Below are positions 18,783 through 28,276 of a stretch of 64,000 nucleotides of DNA, one piece after another (position 1 is the stretch's first letter; every line of letters starts with the position of its first letter). Made by a program: the position numbers and the translations under genes. The notes below the pieces were generated by a model. The model had not been told where the DNA came from. It ran no database searches and saw only the letters and a program-made list of their open reading frames with translations. This DNA is from Ensifer oleiphilus (lineage in GTDB: Bacteria > Pseudomonadota > Alphaproteobacteria > Rhizobiales > Rhizobiaceae), in assembly GCF_013371465.1 (NCBI RefSeq), contig NZ_JABWDU010000002.1:186001-250000 (forward strand). Direction: 5' to 3'.

Positions 18783-18815
18783 AGAAAAAGAAAAGCCCGG
18801 ATCGCTCCGGGCTCT
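18783..18815 (-). terminator. Terminator after the DUF2059 gene
   Basis: On the minus strand the stem AGCCCGGA / TCCGGGCT with a GCGA loop is followed by TTCTTTTTC. It lies 55 bases after the DUF2059 stop and before gor, so gor probably has its own promoter. Confidence 0.85.
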
Positions 18816-18870
18816 TCAAAACGTGATGATCGTGTTGCGTTGACCCGATGTCAGCTCAACGGACGCGGGA

Positions 18871-19419
18871 TTATTGCGCCGGCGTCGCAGGCGTGCCTTC
18901 AACAAGCGCCGGAGCCGAGGTGCCGACCTTGGCGTCGAGCGACTTCGTCGCTTCGGTGTTGAGGTCGCGCGACACGCCAGCCGCCCAGATGTCCGCCGCC
19001 TTCAGGATTTCGCGCGAGGCGATCGGGCCATCATTGAGCAGTTTCTTGCCGGCGGTCGAGTTGTAGAACTCGGTGATGGCGTTCAGCTCTTCGAGCGTGA
19101 AGGTTTTGGCATAGATCGTCGCCGCTTCGTGCTCGAGGTCGGCGCGACGTGCAGCCAGGGTCAGCGCCTTCTCGTCGACGGTCGCGGTGATCAGTTCCTG
19201 GAAGTTCGGCGAAGCCTGGATCAGCGTGTTCTTAAGACGCTCGGCGAGGTTCGGCAGGATGTTGTCGAAGTTGTTGGTGACACCGAGTGCCGCGATGGTC
19301 GCACGAGCGGCCTTGATCTGTTCTTCGGACACGTCCTGAGCCTGGACTGCCGGAATGGATGCAGAAAGGAGAACCGCGGTGGCTGCGAAAGTGCGGACAA
19401 GACCTGCGAGTTTGTTCAT
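18871..19419 (-). CDS. DUF2059 exported protein
   Basis: A 182-residue protein with a clear signal peptide (MNKLAGLVRTFAATAVLLSA, cleavage after AVQA). The mature part is a helical DUF2059 domain with the family stretch ELNAITEFYNSTAGKKLL. The periplasmic function is unknown. The ATG at 19419 begins the signal peptide, with CAGGAG 11 bases upstream. It sits between rpiA and gor, the same neighbourhood as I recall in Sinorhizobium. Confidence 0.9.
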   Translation of the reverse strand: MNKLAGLVRTFAATAVLLSASIPAVQAQDVSEEQIKAARATIAALGVTNNFDNILPNLAERLKNTLIQASPNFQELITATVDEKALTLAARRADLEHEAATIYAKTFTLEELNAITEFYNSTAGKKLLNDGPIASREILKAADIWAAGVSRDLNTEATKSLDAKVGTSAPALVEGTPATPAQ

Positions 19420-19540
19420 TTTTATCCATGCTCCTGTGTTGGTCGCATGCTGCCCGGGCGATTGCCGCCGCCAGGCCCGCATGTGTGGTAACCTGTTTTC
19501 TTCACCGTTCCCGGCTCCTTGCGGAGCCACGGGAACCGGC

Positions 19541-20236
19541 TCAAGACGCGGTCAGAATGCGTGCCTCTTCCGGTCCGGCAATAATTGCCAGCGAAGCGAT
19601 GCCGATGAAAAGTCCATGCTCGACGACGCCGGGAATGGCATTCAGCTCTCCCGCGAGCGCATCTGCATCAGGAATACGGCCAAAAGATGCATCAAGAATG
19701 AGGTGTCCACCATCGGTCTTGAAAGGCCCGTCGCCTGAATTGCGGACGGAAATATCGCCGGTAAGGCCAAGCCGCGAAGCCACCTTTTCAATGGCGATCC
19801 GCGTTGCCACCTGGCCGAAGGGATTGACCTCGATCGGCAGCTTGAACGCGCCGAGAACGTCGACGACTTTCGATTCGTCGGCAATGACGATCATGCGCCT
19901 GGAAGCAGCCGCGACGATCTTTTCACGCAGCAGCGCCCCGCCGCCGCCCTTGATCAGCCGTAACTGACCATCGACCTCGTCGGCGCCGTCGATCGTCAGA
20001 TCGAGTTCGGGAAGCTCGTCCAGCGACTTCAGTTGCACGCCGAGTTCCAGGCAGAGCCGTGCCGTGCGCTCGGAGGTCGGAACACCCTCGATGCGAAAGC
20101 CTGCGGCGACCTTTTCGGCCAGCAGCCGAACGAATTCTTCCGCCGTCGACCCCGTGCCGATGCCAAGCCGCATGCCGTCTTCGACATGTTCGAGCGCCGC
20201 TGCCGCGGCTTTGATTTTCATTTGGCGGGCGTCCAT
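19541..20236 (-). CDS. rpiA: Ribose-5-phosphate isomerase A
   Basis: A 231-residue enzyme that interconverts ribose 5-phosphate and ribulose 5-phosphate in the pentose phosphate pathway. Family motifs are all present: [13 protein letters not shown] (phosphate loop), [11 protein letters not shown] (catalytic Asp), [13 protein letters not shown] (catalytic Lys/Glu region) and IADESK. The length is normal for the bacterial family. AAAGGGAG precedes the ATG at 20236; an ATG at codon 6 is an alternative. It is divergent from gph. Confidence 0.96.
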   Translation of the reverse strand: MDARQMKIKAAAAALEHVEDGMRLGIGTGSTAEEFVRLLAEKVAAGFRIEGVPTSERTARLCLELGVQLKSLDELPELDLTIDGADEVDGQLRLIKGGGGALLREKIVAAASRRMIVIADESKVVDVLGAFKLPIEVNPFGQVATRIAIEKVASRLGLTGDISVRNSGDGPFKTDGGHLILDASFGRIPDADALAGELNAIPGVVEHGLFIGIASLAIIAGPEEARILTAS

Positions 20237-20459
20237 GCGCCAGTCGCTCCCTTTCGTTCACCGGATGCTGATGTGGTAAACCCACCTTTGCCATCCGTTT
20301 TCCGCTGAGACACTTACACGCCAAAAGCTGCAAACAAAAGCCAAATTCAAAAGCCCCACCCGGATTCCGGCGCCCTTCCCACGCACACTTGCCATTGCAT
20401 TCCGGCGCAACTTCGCCTACCCGAACGGCAACTCTTTTCCGCTACGCGAGGTTCTCCCC

Positions 20460-21137
20460 TTGTCTTCCCCCATTGTCGTCTTTGATCTCGACGGAACTCT
20501 TGTCGATACGGCGCCGGATCTGGTGGCGAGCCTCAACCATGCGGTGACCCAGGCGGGTGTCGAGCCGGTCACATACCGGGACCTCACACATCTCGTCGGC
20601 CATGGCGCCCGGGCGATGATCGAACGCACTTTCGCGCTGCGCAACAAGCCGCTCGATGAAGACGCGCTCACCTGGCAGATGAAGGAGTTCGTCGACTTCT
20701 ATCATGGCTCGATGCCGGGTGATTCTCTGCCTTACCCGGGCATGCTCGATGCGCTCGACCGGCTGACAGCGGCCGGGTTCAAGCTCGCCGTCTGCACCAA
20801 CAAGCCCGAGATGCTCGCAAATCGGCTGCTAGAGCGCCTTGGCCTTATCGATCGCTTCGCCGCGGTGTCGGGCGGCGACACGTTCGAAATCCGAAAGCCC
20901 CACGCCGACCATCTGCTTCGCACGATCGCCAACGCCGGCGGCAGCGCCCAGCACTCGGTGATGGTCGGTGACAGCCTCAACGATATCCTGGTCGCCCGCA
21001 ACGCGGTGATCCCGTCGATCGCTGTCCCGTTCGGCTATTCCGACGTTCCGATCGAAAGCCTGGAGCCGACGCTGATCATCCGTCACTTCGACGAACTGAC
21101 GCCGGAACTGGTCACAGGACTTTTTAACGGCAAATAA
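20460..21137 (+). CDS. gph: Phosphoglycolate phosphatase (HAD family)
   Basis: A 225-residue HAD-superfamily hydrolase that removes phosphate from 2-phosphoglycolate. HAD motif I is VVFDLDGTLVDTAPD at residues 6-20, motif II lies in AVCTNKPE, motif III in IRKPHADH, and motif IV is MVGDSLNDI. The start is a TTG at 20460 with GAGG nine bases upstream; no ATG or GTG fits between it and motif I. It is divergent from rpiA, so the two carbohydrate genes share a 223-bp control region. Confidence 0.9.
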   Translation: MSSPIVVFDLDGTLVDTAPDLVASLNHAVTQAGVEPVTYRDLTHLVGHGARAMIERTFALRNKPLDEDALTWQMKEFVDFYHGSMPGDSLPYPGMLDALDRLTAAGFKLAVCTNKPEMLANRLLERLGLIDRFAAVSGGDTFEIRKPHADHLLRTIANAGGSAQHSVMVGDSLNDILVARNAVIPSIAVPFGYSDVPIESLEPTLIIRHFDELTPELVTGLFNGK

Positions 21138-21296
21138 GGCCCGGCGCACCTCACGGCTTCGCCTGATCGAGCCTGCATTGACCGCATCCCTGATCCAAGA
21201 TCAATCCCGCCGGGCTCAAGGGCCCTCATGCGCGAAGTGCCGCAGCGTCCTGCGCAGCCGCGAGCTTGTTTCAGCTCGCACATCCACCGCCGCAAT

Positions 21297-21331
21297 AAAA
21301 AGACCCCATGGAGGCATGTTCCACGGGGTCT
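21297..21331 (-). terminator. Terminator after the large L,D-transpeptidase gene
   Basis: On the minus strand AGACCCC and TGG pair with CCA and GGGGTCT around a nine-base loop, with one mismatch, followed by TTTTTATT. It lies about 60 bases after the stop at 21390. Confidence 0.8.
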
Positions 21332-21389
21332 CGCAATCCATGATCGAGAATGGCGTCGATGGCACCTCGTGCCACTTGCAGCCGAGGGT

Positions 21390-23282
21390 TTATCCCTCGG
21401 CCCGGCGCGCGTCGCGTGTCGCGTCGAACGCACGGTTCATGTACATGTCGCGCTCATACACGTCGTCGAAATACTCCACGACACCGTCCTTGTTCGGCCA
21501 AGCGGTGAAATAGGCGACGTAAACAGGAACCTTCTGTGGCACCTGCAGCGCCTTGTTGCGACCGCCGCCGATTTCCTTGCCGACGTCTTCGATGCTGGTG
21601 CCAAGCACGGCTGCTGCCATCCGGCGCGGATCGGCAAGCCGGACGCAGCCGTGGCTGAGCGCGCGCTGATCGCGCTTGAAGAAGCTCTTCGACGGCGTGT
21701 CGTGCATGTAGATGGCGTGTGCATTCGGGAACAGGATCTTCAGTTCACCGAGCGCGTTGTCGCTGCTCGGCGGTTGGCGCACCGCAACGGACGCAGTCGA
21801 TCCGTTCCAGTTGACCGACGACGACGGCACCGAACGGCCGCCGACCTCCACTTGATAGCCCATCCGATCGAGATAATTGGGATCGTTGCGCAGCTTCGGC
21901 AGCATCTCGTTGATGATGATCGACTGCGGCACGCCCCAGTATGGGTTGACCTCGACGGTCTGGATCTCGTCCTGGAAGAAATAAGTCTGGTTCGCCTTGG
22001 AGCCGACGACGACGCGCATGGAAAACTGTTCCGCGCCATTGTCGGTGTAGGACGCGGTAAAGGCGGGCTGATTGATGAAGACGTAGCGGTTGCCGAGGCC
22101 ATCCGGAAGCCAGCGCGCCTGTTCCATTGCAACTTCGAGCTTGTTGATCCTGGCTGCGGTGCTGTCGCCGCCGGTCAGGATGCGCAGAGAGGCCTGCCCC
22201 ACCACCCCATCAGCCTTCAGGCCATGTTCCTTCTGGAACGCTTCAACCAGCGCAACCAGTTCCGGGGTATACTCCGGCGTTCCCTGGTAGGCCGCAAGGG
22301 CCGCGGCGTGGTCCGTCTTCAGCGTCTCGGAGCCCTTGATGCGGATGCCGGCGACAATGTTGGCCAGTTCGGGATTGCTCTGCCCCGGCTTCAAGAGGGT
22401 GCCCGGCGCAATTTCGACGCGCTGCTCCACACCCTTTTCCGCACGCAGACGCTCAAGCTCCACCGACAGTGCGGCAAACTGTTCGCTTTTCGGGTTCTGG
22501 TCGTTGAGCAACGTGGCGACATCGGCGCTTGCCGACATCTTGTCGAGGAAGGCGCCGAGATCGACCGTCTTGCGCTGGAAATCGTGATAGCCGGAAATCT
22601 TGTTCGGATCGATGCGGCCGCGCACCGTGTCCTGCACATAGGACAGCGTGGCTGCAGACAACGCGAGTTCGAACTGAACGAGTTCCTTTTCGCGCGCGAT
22701 CATATCGCCGCGGTCGAAGTCGTCGGAAGGCACCTGAACGGCGTAATCCTGCGGATCGAGACCGACCTTTGCCGCATCGGCAAGAACGGCCATCGCCGCT
22801 TTCGCCCGCGCATTGACGCCCGTGCCATCGATCCAGACAAAATCCGAACGCGAGCCGTAGTGAGTCTCGATGGCTTTCGCCACATTCGAGGTCGCGCGCA
22901 CATCGACGTCAGGCATGAACTGGCGAGCGTCTGCAAGCGGCGCTCGCAGCATCGGCGGCAGCGCGCCGTTTCTCACCGAACCGGTGACAACAGGATCAAG
23001 CAACTTGTCGGTGGCGATCCGGCGCAGCGGCTCGGCCTTGTAGGTGTAGTACTGCGGACCTGTGACCTTCGGCAGCGGCTTGGAGGCCGTATTCTGCTGC
23101 GGCTCGACCATAACGTCGACGCCCGGAAGCGACTGCGGCTGCGACGGCTGAGGTTCCGGCTTCTTTCTGCCTGCGCGGATGAAGTCACCCAGCGAAAAGG
23201 CCGATGCCGGCCGCGCATCCAAGGTTGCGATCGCACAGCCGCTCATGAGCGCTACAATCGCTGCCGTCTTAAAAATTCTCAT
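21390..23282 (-). CDS. Large L,D-transpeptidase with peptidoglycan-binding domain (LdtD/YcbB type)
   Basis: A 630-residue exported protein that forms 3-3 cross-links or related bonds in peptidoglycan. The N-terminus has a signal sequence with a possible lipobox (LMSGCAIATL). A scaffold domain follows, then a PG_binding_1 segment (FQKEHGLKADGVVGQASLRI), then the YkuD catalytic domain with HDTPSKSFF and the active-site SHGCVRLADP near residue 545. This layout and length match YcbB/LdtD. It converges on gph and is divergent from fumC across a 532-bp gap. Confidence 0.93.
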   Translation of the reverse strand: MRIFKTAAIVALMSGCAIATLDARPASAFSLGDFIRAGRKKPEPQPSQPQSLPGVDVMVEPQQNTASKPLPKVTGPQYYTYKAEPLRRIATDKLLDPVVTGSVRNGALPPMLRAPLADARQFMPDVDVRATSNVAKAIETHYGSRSDFVWIDGTGVNARAKAAMAVLADAAKVGLDPQDYAVQVPSDDFDRGDMIAREKELVQFELALSAATLSYVQDTVRGRIDPNKISGYHDFQRKTVDLGAFLDKMSASADVATLLNDQNPKSEQFAALSVELERLRAEKGVEQRVEIAPGTLLKPGQSNPELANIVAGIRIKGSETLKTDHAAALAAYQGTPEYTPELVALVEAFQKEHGLKADGVVGQASLRILTGGDSTAARINKLEVAMEQARWLPDGLGNRYVFINQPAFTASYTDNGAEQFSMRVVVGSKANQTYFFQDEIQTVEVNPYWGVPQSIIINEMLPKLRNDPNYLDRMGYQVEVGGRSVPSSSVNWNGSTASVAVRQPPSSDNALGELKILFPNAHAIYMHDTPSKSFFKRDQRALSHGCVRLADPRRMAAAVLGTSIEDVGKEIGGGRNKALQVPQKVPVYVAYFTAWPNKDGVVEYFDDVYERDMYMNRAFDATRDARRAEG

Positions 23283-23814
23283 GTGAAACTGCGTCCCCGT
23301 ATCGCGTTGTCGCCGACCTCGGCTTTAGCCAATTCCTCGCCACGCCCTCGTGCTCCAAAACTTATAGAAAAGGATGGTGAATGAAAAGGAAACGCGCCAG
23401 CCCGAACTCGCATGAAACCACCTCTGCGCGGTCGAAAAACCGCTTCATTTCCAGAACGTTCGAGCGGACCTAAAAATTTGATTCACATCGACATTCATGC
23501 GCCACTGACAGCTTCACACCACCCGAACGGGCACAGCAGGCCATCAACGAAGCAAACGAATGTGACTGAAACGCCACAACGAAACCGGCGCGCTTCATGC
23601 GATGCGAATCGCCCGCCGGCCAGGCGTCAAAGCCGCACTTCGTCGCAAGCCTGCCTTTCAAACGATTGTAGCATTGCCAGCGCCGGGGGCGCCTCTTTAC
23701 AAGCTTTGCCAGCCGGGGCAGAGAGAGGCCCGGCACCTTGGGGAGGGACAGCCGGTTGCGACCGCGTCCCCTCGCCCAGACTTCATGAACCGCATGACGA
23801 AGGCAGGGATCACG
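23283..23814. other. Long divergent intergenic region upstream of fumC
   Basis: This 532-bp gap separates the divergent L,D-transpeptidase and fumC genes. The open frames that cross it lack codon bias or good start signals, and I reject them. It presumably holds both promoters. No repeat, RNA or clear operator was recognised. Confidence 0.5.
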
Positions 23815-25206
23815 ATGACATCGACGCGCACGGAAACAGATACGTTCGGCCCCATCGAAGTGGCAAACGATCGCTATTGGGGCGCCCAGGCCCAGCGATC
23901 CCTAGGCAACTTCAAGATCGGCTGGGAAAAGCAGCCGGCCTCGATCGTGCGCGCGCTCGGCATCGTCAAGCAGGCTGCAGCCCGCACCAACATGGCGCTC
24001 GGCCGCCTCGATGCGACCGTCGCCGATGCGATCGTCAAGGCATCGCAGGAAGTCATCGAGGGCAAGCTCAACGACCATTTCCCGCTCGTCGTCTGGCAGA
24101 CCGGCTCCGGCACGCAGTCGAACATGAACGCCAACGAGGTGATCTCGAACCGCGCGATCGAGCTGCTCGGCGGCGTCATGGGCTCGAAGAAGCCGGTGCA
24201 CCCCAACGACCACGTCAACATGAGCCAGTCGTCCAACGACACCTACCCGACGGCCATGCACATCGCCTGCGCCGAGCGCGTGATCCACGACCTCTTGCCG
24301 GCGCTGAAGCACCTGCACAAGGCGCTGGAAGCCAAGGTCAAGGCGTTCGACCACATCATCAAGATCGGCCGCACCCATACCCAGGATGCAACCCCGCTGA
24401 CGCTTGGCCAGGAGTTCTCCGGTTATGCCGCCCAGGTCGCCTCCTCGATCAAGCGCATCGAGATGACGCTGCCCGGCCTTTGCGAGTTGGCCCAGGGCGG
24501 CACGGCCGTCGGTACGGGCCTCAACGCCCCCATCGGCTTTGCCGAACAGGTTGCTGACGAAATCGCCAAGATCACCGGCATTGCCTTCACCACCGCACCG
24601 AACAAGTTCGAGGCGCTTGCCGCCCACGATTCCATGGTCTTCAGCCACGGCGCGATCAATGCGGCTGCCGCCGCCCTCTTCAAGATCGCCAACGACATCC
24701 GCTTCCTCGGCTCCGGCCCGCGCTCGGGCCTTGGCGAACTGTCGCTGCCGGAAAACGAGCCGGGCTCGTCGATCATGCCGGGCAAGGTCAACCCAACCCA
24801 GTGCGAAGCGCTGACCCAGGTCTGCATCCAGGTGTTCGGCAACAACGCGGCGCTGACCTTTGCCGGCAGCCAGGGCCATTTCGAACTCAACGTCTTCAAC
24901 CCGCTGATGGCCTACAACTTCCTGCAGTCTGTGCAGTTGCTCGCTGATGCCGCGGTCTCCTTCACCGACAATTGCGTCGTTGGCATTGAAGCACGCGAAG
25001 ACAACATCAAGGCAGCCCTTGACCGCTCGCTGATGCTGGTGACGGCGCTGGCGCCGAAGATCGGCTACGACAACGCGGCAAAGATCGCCAAGACAGCACA
25101 CAAGAACGGCACGACGCTGCGCGAAGAAGCGGTCGGCGGCGGCTACGTCACCAACGAAGAGTTCGACGCGGTCGTCCGCCCGGAAACGATGATCAGCCCG
25201 GCATGA
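23815..25206 (+). CDS. fumC: Class II fumarate hydratase
   Basis: A 463-residue iron-independent fumarase of the TCA cycle, interconverting fumarate and malate; the active enzyme is a tetramer. Signatures include [20 protein letters not shown] near residue 95, the [20 protein letters not shown] stretch, and the fumarase/aspartase signature [13 protein letters not shown] near 318. The ATG at 23815 gives the standard length and has AGGGAT upstream; the long in-frame extension to 23602 is not supported. The last codons are duplicated in a tandem repeat directly downstream. Confidence 0.96.
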   Translation: MTSTRTETDTFGPIEVANDRYWGAQAQRSLGNFKIGWEKQPASIVRALGIVKQAAARTNMALGRLDATVADAIVKASQEVIEGKLNDHFPLVVWQTGSGTQSNMNANEVISNRAIELLGGVMGSKKPVHPNDHVNMSQSSNDTYPTAMHIACAERVIHDLLPALKHLHKALEAKVKAFDHIIKIGRTHTQDATPLTLGQEFSGYAAQVASSIKRIEMTLPGLCELAQGGTAVGTGLNAPIGFAEQVADEIAKITGIAFTTAPNKFEALAAHDSMVFSHGAINAAAAALFKIANDIRFLGSGPRSGLGELSLPENEPGSSIMPGKVNPTQCEALTQVCIQVFGNNAALTFAGSQGHFELNVFNPLMAYNFLQSVQLLADAAVSFTDNCVVGIEAREDNIKAALDRSLMLVTALAPKIGYDNAAKIAKTAHKNGTTLREEAVGGGYVTNEEFDAVVRPETMISPA

Positions 25207-25274
25207 TCCGTAGATCAGCCCGGCATGATCCGTAGATCAGCCCGGCATGATCGGCAGATCAGCCCGGCATGATC
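25192..25274 (+). repeat. 22-bp tandem repeat spanning the fumC stop codon
   Basis: Three full units and one 17-base partial unit of ATCAGCCCGGCATGATCCGT plus AG start at 25192, 25214, 25236 and 25258. The first unit includes the last fumC codons (Ile-Ser-Pro-Ala-stop); the later copies lie beyond the stop. Units 1 and 2 are identical; unit 3 differs at two bases. It looks like slippage-driven amplification of the gene's 3' end. Confidence 0.93.
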
Positions 25275-25282
25275 GACTTATC

Positions 25283-25316
25283 GCTGCCGCGACGCCATGA
25301 CCGGTATCGCGGCAGC
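25283..25316 (+). terminator. Possible fumC terminator hairpin
   Basis: A perfect 10-bp stem (GCTGCCGCGA / TCGCGGCAGC) encloses a 14-base loop. There is no T-run after it, so termination would be weak or factor-dependent. It lies 77 bases after the fumC stop, just past the tandem repeat. Confidence 0.4.
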
Positions 25317-25437
25317 CAAACGACCCATATGACCGGGACACCGGATTGTCTGCTTTAGGTCGAATTGTCTTCGTTCGCAGAAGTAAATATTAAGACTTCG
25401 CAAATCATTTGCCCCTAAAAATCAGTACCCGTAAGCA

Positions 25438-26532
25438 ATGAGTAATATTGAGGGTTTGCGGATGCAAACGGCCACACCTGGAAAAACGCAGGCTCCGGAT
25501 ATCGCAGCGCAGGTGACCCATGCGATGCGCATGATGGGCGTTTCGCCGATACCGCGCAATTACGAGCTATATTACGAAGCCTATCTCGGTTCGAACCCGC
25601 AACTGTCCAAGGAGCTCGCAGCCCTTGGCAGCCGTGCGACCCAGGAAGAACTGGACGCGATCGGCGCGCAATATTTCAGCCATATCCACCGTTCGACCGG
25701 CATCGAACGCGCCCATACCAGTCTTGCCGCCAAGTTGGCCGAACTCGTCAACCTCTTGAAGGACGAGCAATATGCGCTCGAGAACTACAACAAGGTTCTC
25801 GACGAAGCCTATGTCAACATTACCAGCAAGAGTGCTTCCAGCGCTGACATCCTGCGCCACGCCATCGGCATCCTGACCGAAGCAACAGCCGACACGATGA
25901 GCCAGGGCAAGGAACGCGTCCAGACCGTTGTACAGAAGTCCTTCGAGATGGAGGTCATCCGCCAGGAACTCGACGAATACAAGCGGATCGCCAATACCGA
26001 CTCGCTGACGCGGCTCGCAAACCGCCGCGCCTTCGACGACAATCTCGCAGCCGTCTACAACAACGACCACGAGAAGAATTTCACCGGCCTGCTCGTCGCC
26101 GATATCGACCACTTCAAGAAGGTGAACGACACGTTCGGGCACCCCGTGGGCGACAAGATCCTGGCGACGGTCGGCAGCGTCATTCGCGCCAATGTCCGGC
26201 GCGATGCTTTCGTGGCGCGGACCGGCGGTGAAGAATTCGCCGTGATCCTCAACGACAGCAGCCAGGAAGAATGCCTGCAGATCGCCGATCGCATTCGAAC
26301 GGTTCTGGCGGGAACGCCGTTTCGCAACTCCAAGACCGGCGTCAATTACGGCCCGATCACCCTGTCGGTCGGCGTCTGCATGGCGACCGCTGCCGAAGAT
26401 GCGGTCGACCTCTACAACAAGGCGGATATCGCGCTCTACTCGGCCAAGAATGCCGGCCGCAACAAGACGATGCTGTTCGAAGACGGCATGCGCAAGGAAT
26501 CCGGCCGCAACTGGCTGATCTACAGGCGCTAG
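25438..26532 (+). CDS. Diguanylate cyclase (soluble GGDEF protein)
   Basis: A 364-residue cytoplasmic protein that should make cyclic di-GMP. Residues 1-200 are a helical, sensor-like region of no named family (MRMMGVSPIPRNYELYYEAY resembles the N-terminus of many rhizobial GGDEF proteins), with a coiled segment before the catalytic domain. The GGDEF domain starts at TDSLTRLANRRAFDD, with metal-binding DIDHFKKVNDTFGH and an intact GGEEF signature near residues 263-267. The canonical RxxD inhibitory site does not align well (VRRDAFVARTGGEEF), so feedback control may differ. A terminator follows closely. Confidence 0.92.
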   Translation: MSNIEGLRMQTATPGKTQAPDIAAQVTHAMRMMGVSPIPRNYELYYEAYLGSNPQLSKELAALGSRATQEELDAIGAQYFSHIHRSTGIERAHTSLAAKLAELVNLLKDEQYALENYNKVLDEAYVNITSKSASSADILRHAIGILTEATADTMSQGKERVQTVVQKSFEMEVIRQELDEYKRIANTDSLTRLANRRAFDDNLAAVYNNDHEKNFTGLLVADIDHFKKVNDTFGHPVGDKILATVGSVIRANVRRDAFVARTGGEEFAVILNDSSQEECLQIADRIRTVLAGTPFRNSKTGVNYGPITLSVGVCMATAAEDAVDLYNKADIALYSAKNAGRNKTMLFEDGMRKESGRNWLIYRR

Positions 26533-26560
26533 CGAGATATCGCCAATCCCGTCGTTAAAT

Positions 26561-26583
26561 GGCGCCCGATGGGCGCCGTTTTT
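26561..26583 (+). terminator. Terminator after the diguanylate cyclase gene
   Basis: The stem GGCGCCC / GGGCGCC with a GAT loop is followed by GTTTTT. It lies 29 bases after the stop codon. Confidence 0.88.
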
Positions 26584-26707
26584 GTGTCGCCTCCCCGGTT
26601 CCCTTGGAAACAGCGAGGTCGGATTGCACCCGCTACAACCCTGACAACAGGGAACAACGGCTACGAACAGCGCGATCGGTTCCCACAGTCCGAGGGGGGA
26701 AACCGAC

Positions 26708-27358
26708 ATGAAGCGCATTTTCGCAGCATTGATAGCAACCGCCCTGATGGCCGGAACAGCGGCATCCGCCCACGCGAAGGACGCTAGGCAGGACCCGACT
26801 ACCGTTGCCTCGCTCGACAGTGCCGCCGCAAACACTGGCTGGCTTCAGGTGCTGTCCCAGGGCGGCACGAGGCAGAAGGCAAAACGCCGCGACATCAACC
26901 AGTCGCCGATCGCCCGCGAACTCGTGGCCTTCCCGGCAGCCGTAGCGCCAGGCACCATCATCATCGACAACTCCGAGCGCCGGCTCTACCACGTCGTTGG
27001 CCGCGGCATCGCCGTCAAGTACGCCGTCAGCGTCGGGCGCAAAGGGTTTCTCTGGACAGGCACCAACACCGTCAGCCGCAAGGCCGAATGGCCGACCTGG
27101 GTCCCGCCGGAGGACATGCGCGTTCGTGAAGCAAAGAAGGGCAAGGTGCTGCCGGCCAGCATGGAAGGCGGCATAGACAATCCGCTCGGCGCCCGCGCCA
27201 TGTATCTGGGCTCGACAATCTACCGCATTCACGGAACGAACCAGCCCCTGTCGATCGGCAAGGCAATGTCGTCGGGCTGCATCCGCATGGCCAACGAGGA
27301 CGTCGAGCACCTCTATGCCAATGTCGAGATCGGCGCGACGGTGGTCGTTCGCGACTGA
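26708..27358 (+). CDS. Small exported L,D-transpeptidase (YkuD/ErfK family)
   Basis: A 216-residue protein with a signal peptide (MKRIFAALIATALMAGTAAS, cleavage near AHA-KD). A YkuD domain covers about residues 75-216: IIIDNSERRLYHV at its start, then YRIHGTNQPLSIGK and the catalytic SSGCIRMAN near 188-196. It would cross-link peptidoglycan or attach proteins to it. AGGGGGGAAA-type purines precede the ATG. It is the second L,D-transpeptidase in the window and faces a convergent cell-wall peptidase gene. Confidence 0.92.
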   Translation: MKRIFAALIATALMAGTAASAHAKDARQDPTTVASLDSAAANTGWLQVLSQGGTRQKAKRRDINQSPIARELVAFPAAVAPGTIIIDNSERRLYHVVGRGIAVKYAVSVGRKGFLWTGTNTVSRKAEWPTWVPPEDMRVREAKKGKVLPASMEGGIDNPLGARAMYLGSTIYRIHGTNQPLSIGKAMSSGCIRMANEDVEHLYANVEIGATVVVRD

Positions 27359-27397
27359 CCTATCGGTTTCCCAAGAGAAACTGGCGCGCATCGACTG

Positions 27398-28204
27398 CTA
27401 GCGACAGGCGGAGGCGCCCGCCTGTTTAGCGATGGCGATCAGTTCCGGCCGATATTCGAAGTGCATGGTGTCGAAATGATACCAGCGCCCGCCCCAGATG
27501 AACCCGTGCTTTTCGAAGATCTCGACGATTTCGAGCGGATAGCGGTTTCGGTAGGGCGCTGCCACGCCCTTGGCACCGCCGGCCCAGCGCCAGTAGTCGG
27601 CAAAGCTGGTATTGAGATCGATCGCGGCGCCAAAGCTGTGCACCGAGAGCGTGCGCGCACCGGCGATGTTGCGCCAATTGAAAGTGCCGGCACTGGGAAC
27701 AAGGTACCGCTTCAGCTTCGGTCGTGAGGCGAGTTCGGCCTCGACCGCCTGCAACGCCTTGGCCACACCATGCCTGCTGGTCACCTTGAGGCCTTCCCCG
27801 AACCAATCCACCGTGACGAGATCGCGCCTGACGCTGGCCGCGCTGCCGCCATAGAGACGTTTCATCAGGACCTCACTGCGGATGCGCCCCGGATCGAAAT
27901 CCCTGGCGGGCGGTTTTGCGCAGGCGCCAAGCGGGTAGATCTGCGAAAGACTGTCTTCGATGTCGCCGGTCGCGAGCTTTTGGGCGTGGCTCTTCCGTCT
28001 GCCGTCATCGATCGGTAGCGCCACGCCGCCGTCGCGCAGTGTCAACGTTTCCGTGCCAACCTCGGCGATGCCTTCGGGATAAGCCCTGGCGAGCACTTCG
28101 AGTTTCTCTCGCAGTGTCAGATCGGCGGCAAGGCTATCGCCGACGCACACCGGCAGGAACAGGATGGCCAGCCCGAGACAGGCACACATAGAACCACATC
28201 GCAT
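27398..28204 (-). CDS. M15-family peptidase (D-Ala-D-Ala carboxypeptidase/VanY-like)
   Basis: A 268-residue exported protein. An N-terminal signal peptide is visible (CACLGLAILFLPVCVGDSLA). The C-terminal half is a zinc peptidase of the M15 type: SVHSFGAAIDLN supplies the His and Asp ligands and FDTMHFEYRPEL the second His. VPSAGTFNWRNIAG and YPLEIVEIFEKHGFIWGGRW are typical of the M15C group. It probably trims peptidoglycan peptides. The ATG at 28204 starts the signal peptide; AGGAGATGGGGA lies upstream. It converges on the YkuD gene, giving a local pair of wall enzymes. Confidence 0.87.
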   Translation of the reverse strand: MRCGSMCACLGLAILFLPVCVGDSLAADLTLREKLEVLARAYPEGIAEVGTETLTLRDGGVALPIDDGRRKSHAQKLATGDIEDSLSQIYPLGACAKPPARDFDPGRIRSEVLMKRLYGGSAASVRRDLVTVDWFGEGLKVTSRHGVAKALQAVEAELASRPKLKRYLVPSAGTFNWRNIAGARTLSVHSFGAAIDLNTSFADYWRWAGGAKGVAAPYRNRYPLEIVEIFEKHGFIWGGRWYHFDTMHFEYRPELIAIAKQAGASACR

Positions 28205-28276
28205 CACGTCCCCATCTCCTGATGTCCCGCTCAGGCCCAAGACCGCACGCAGGAGGGCACGGCCGATCGGTCCAGC

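Noticed and set aside
23470-23736. Minus-strand 88-codon frame in the fumC upstream gap
   Set aside because: Composition is atypical, the start is weak, and no family is recognised.
25192-25274. Tandem repeat considered as a CRISPR array
   Set aside because: The units are contiguous with no unique spacers and include coding sequence of fumC.
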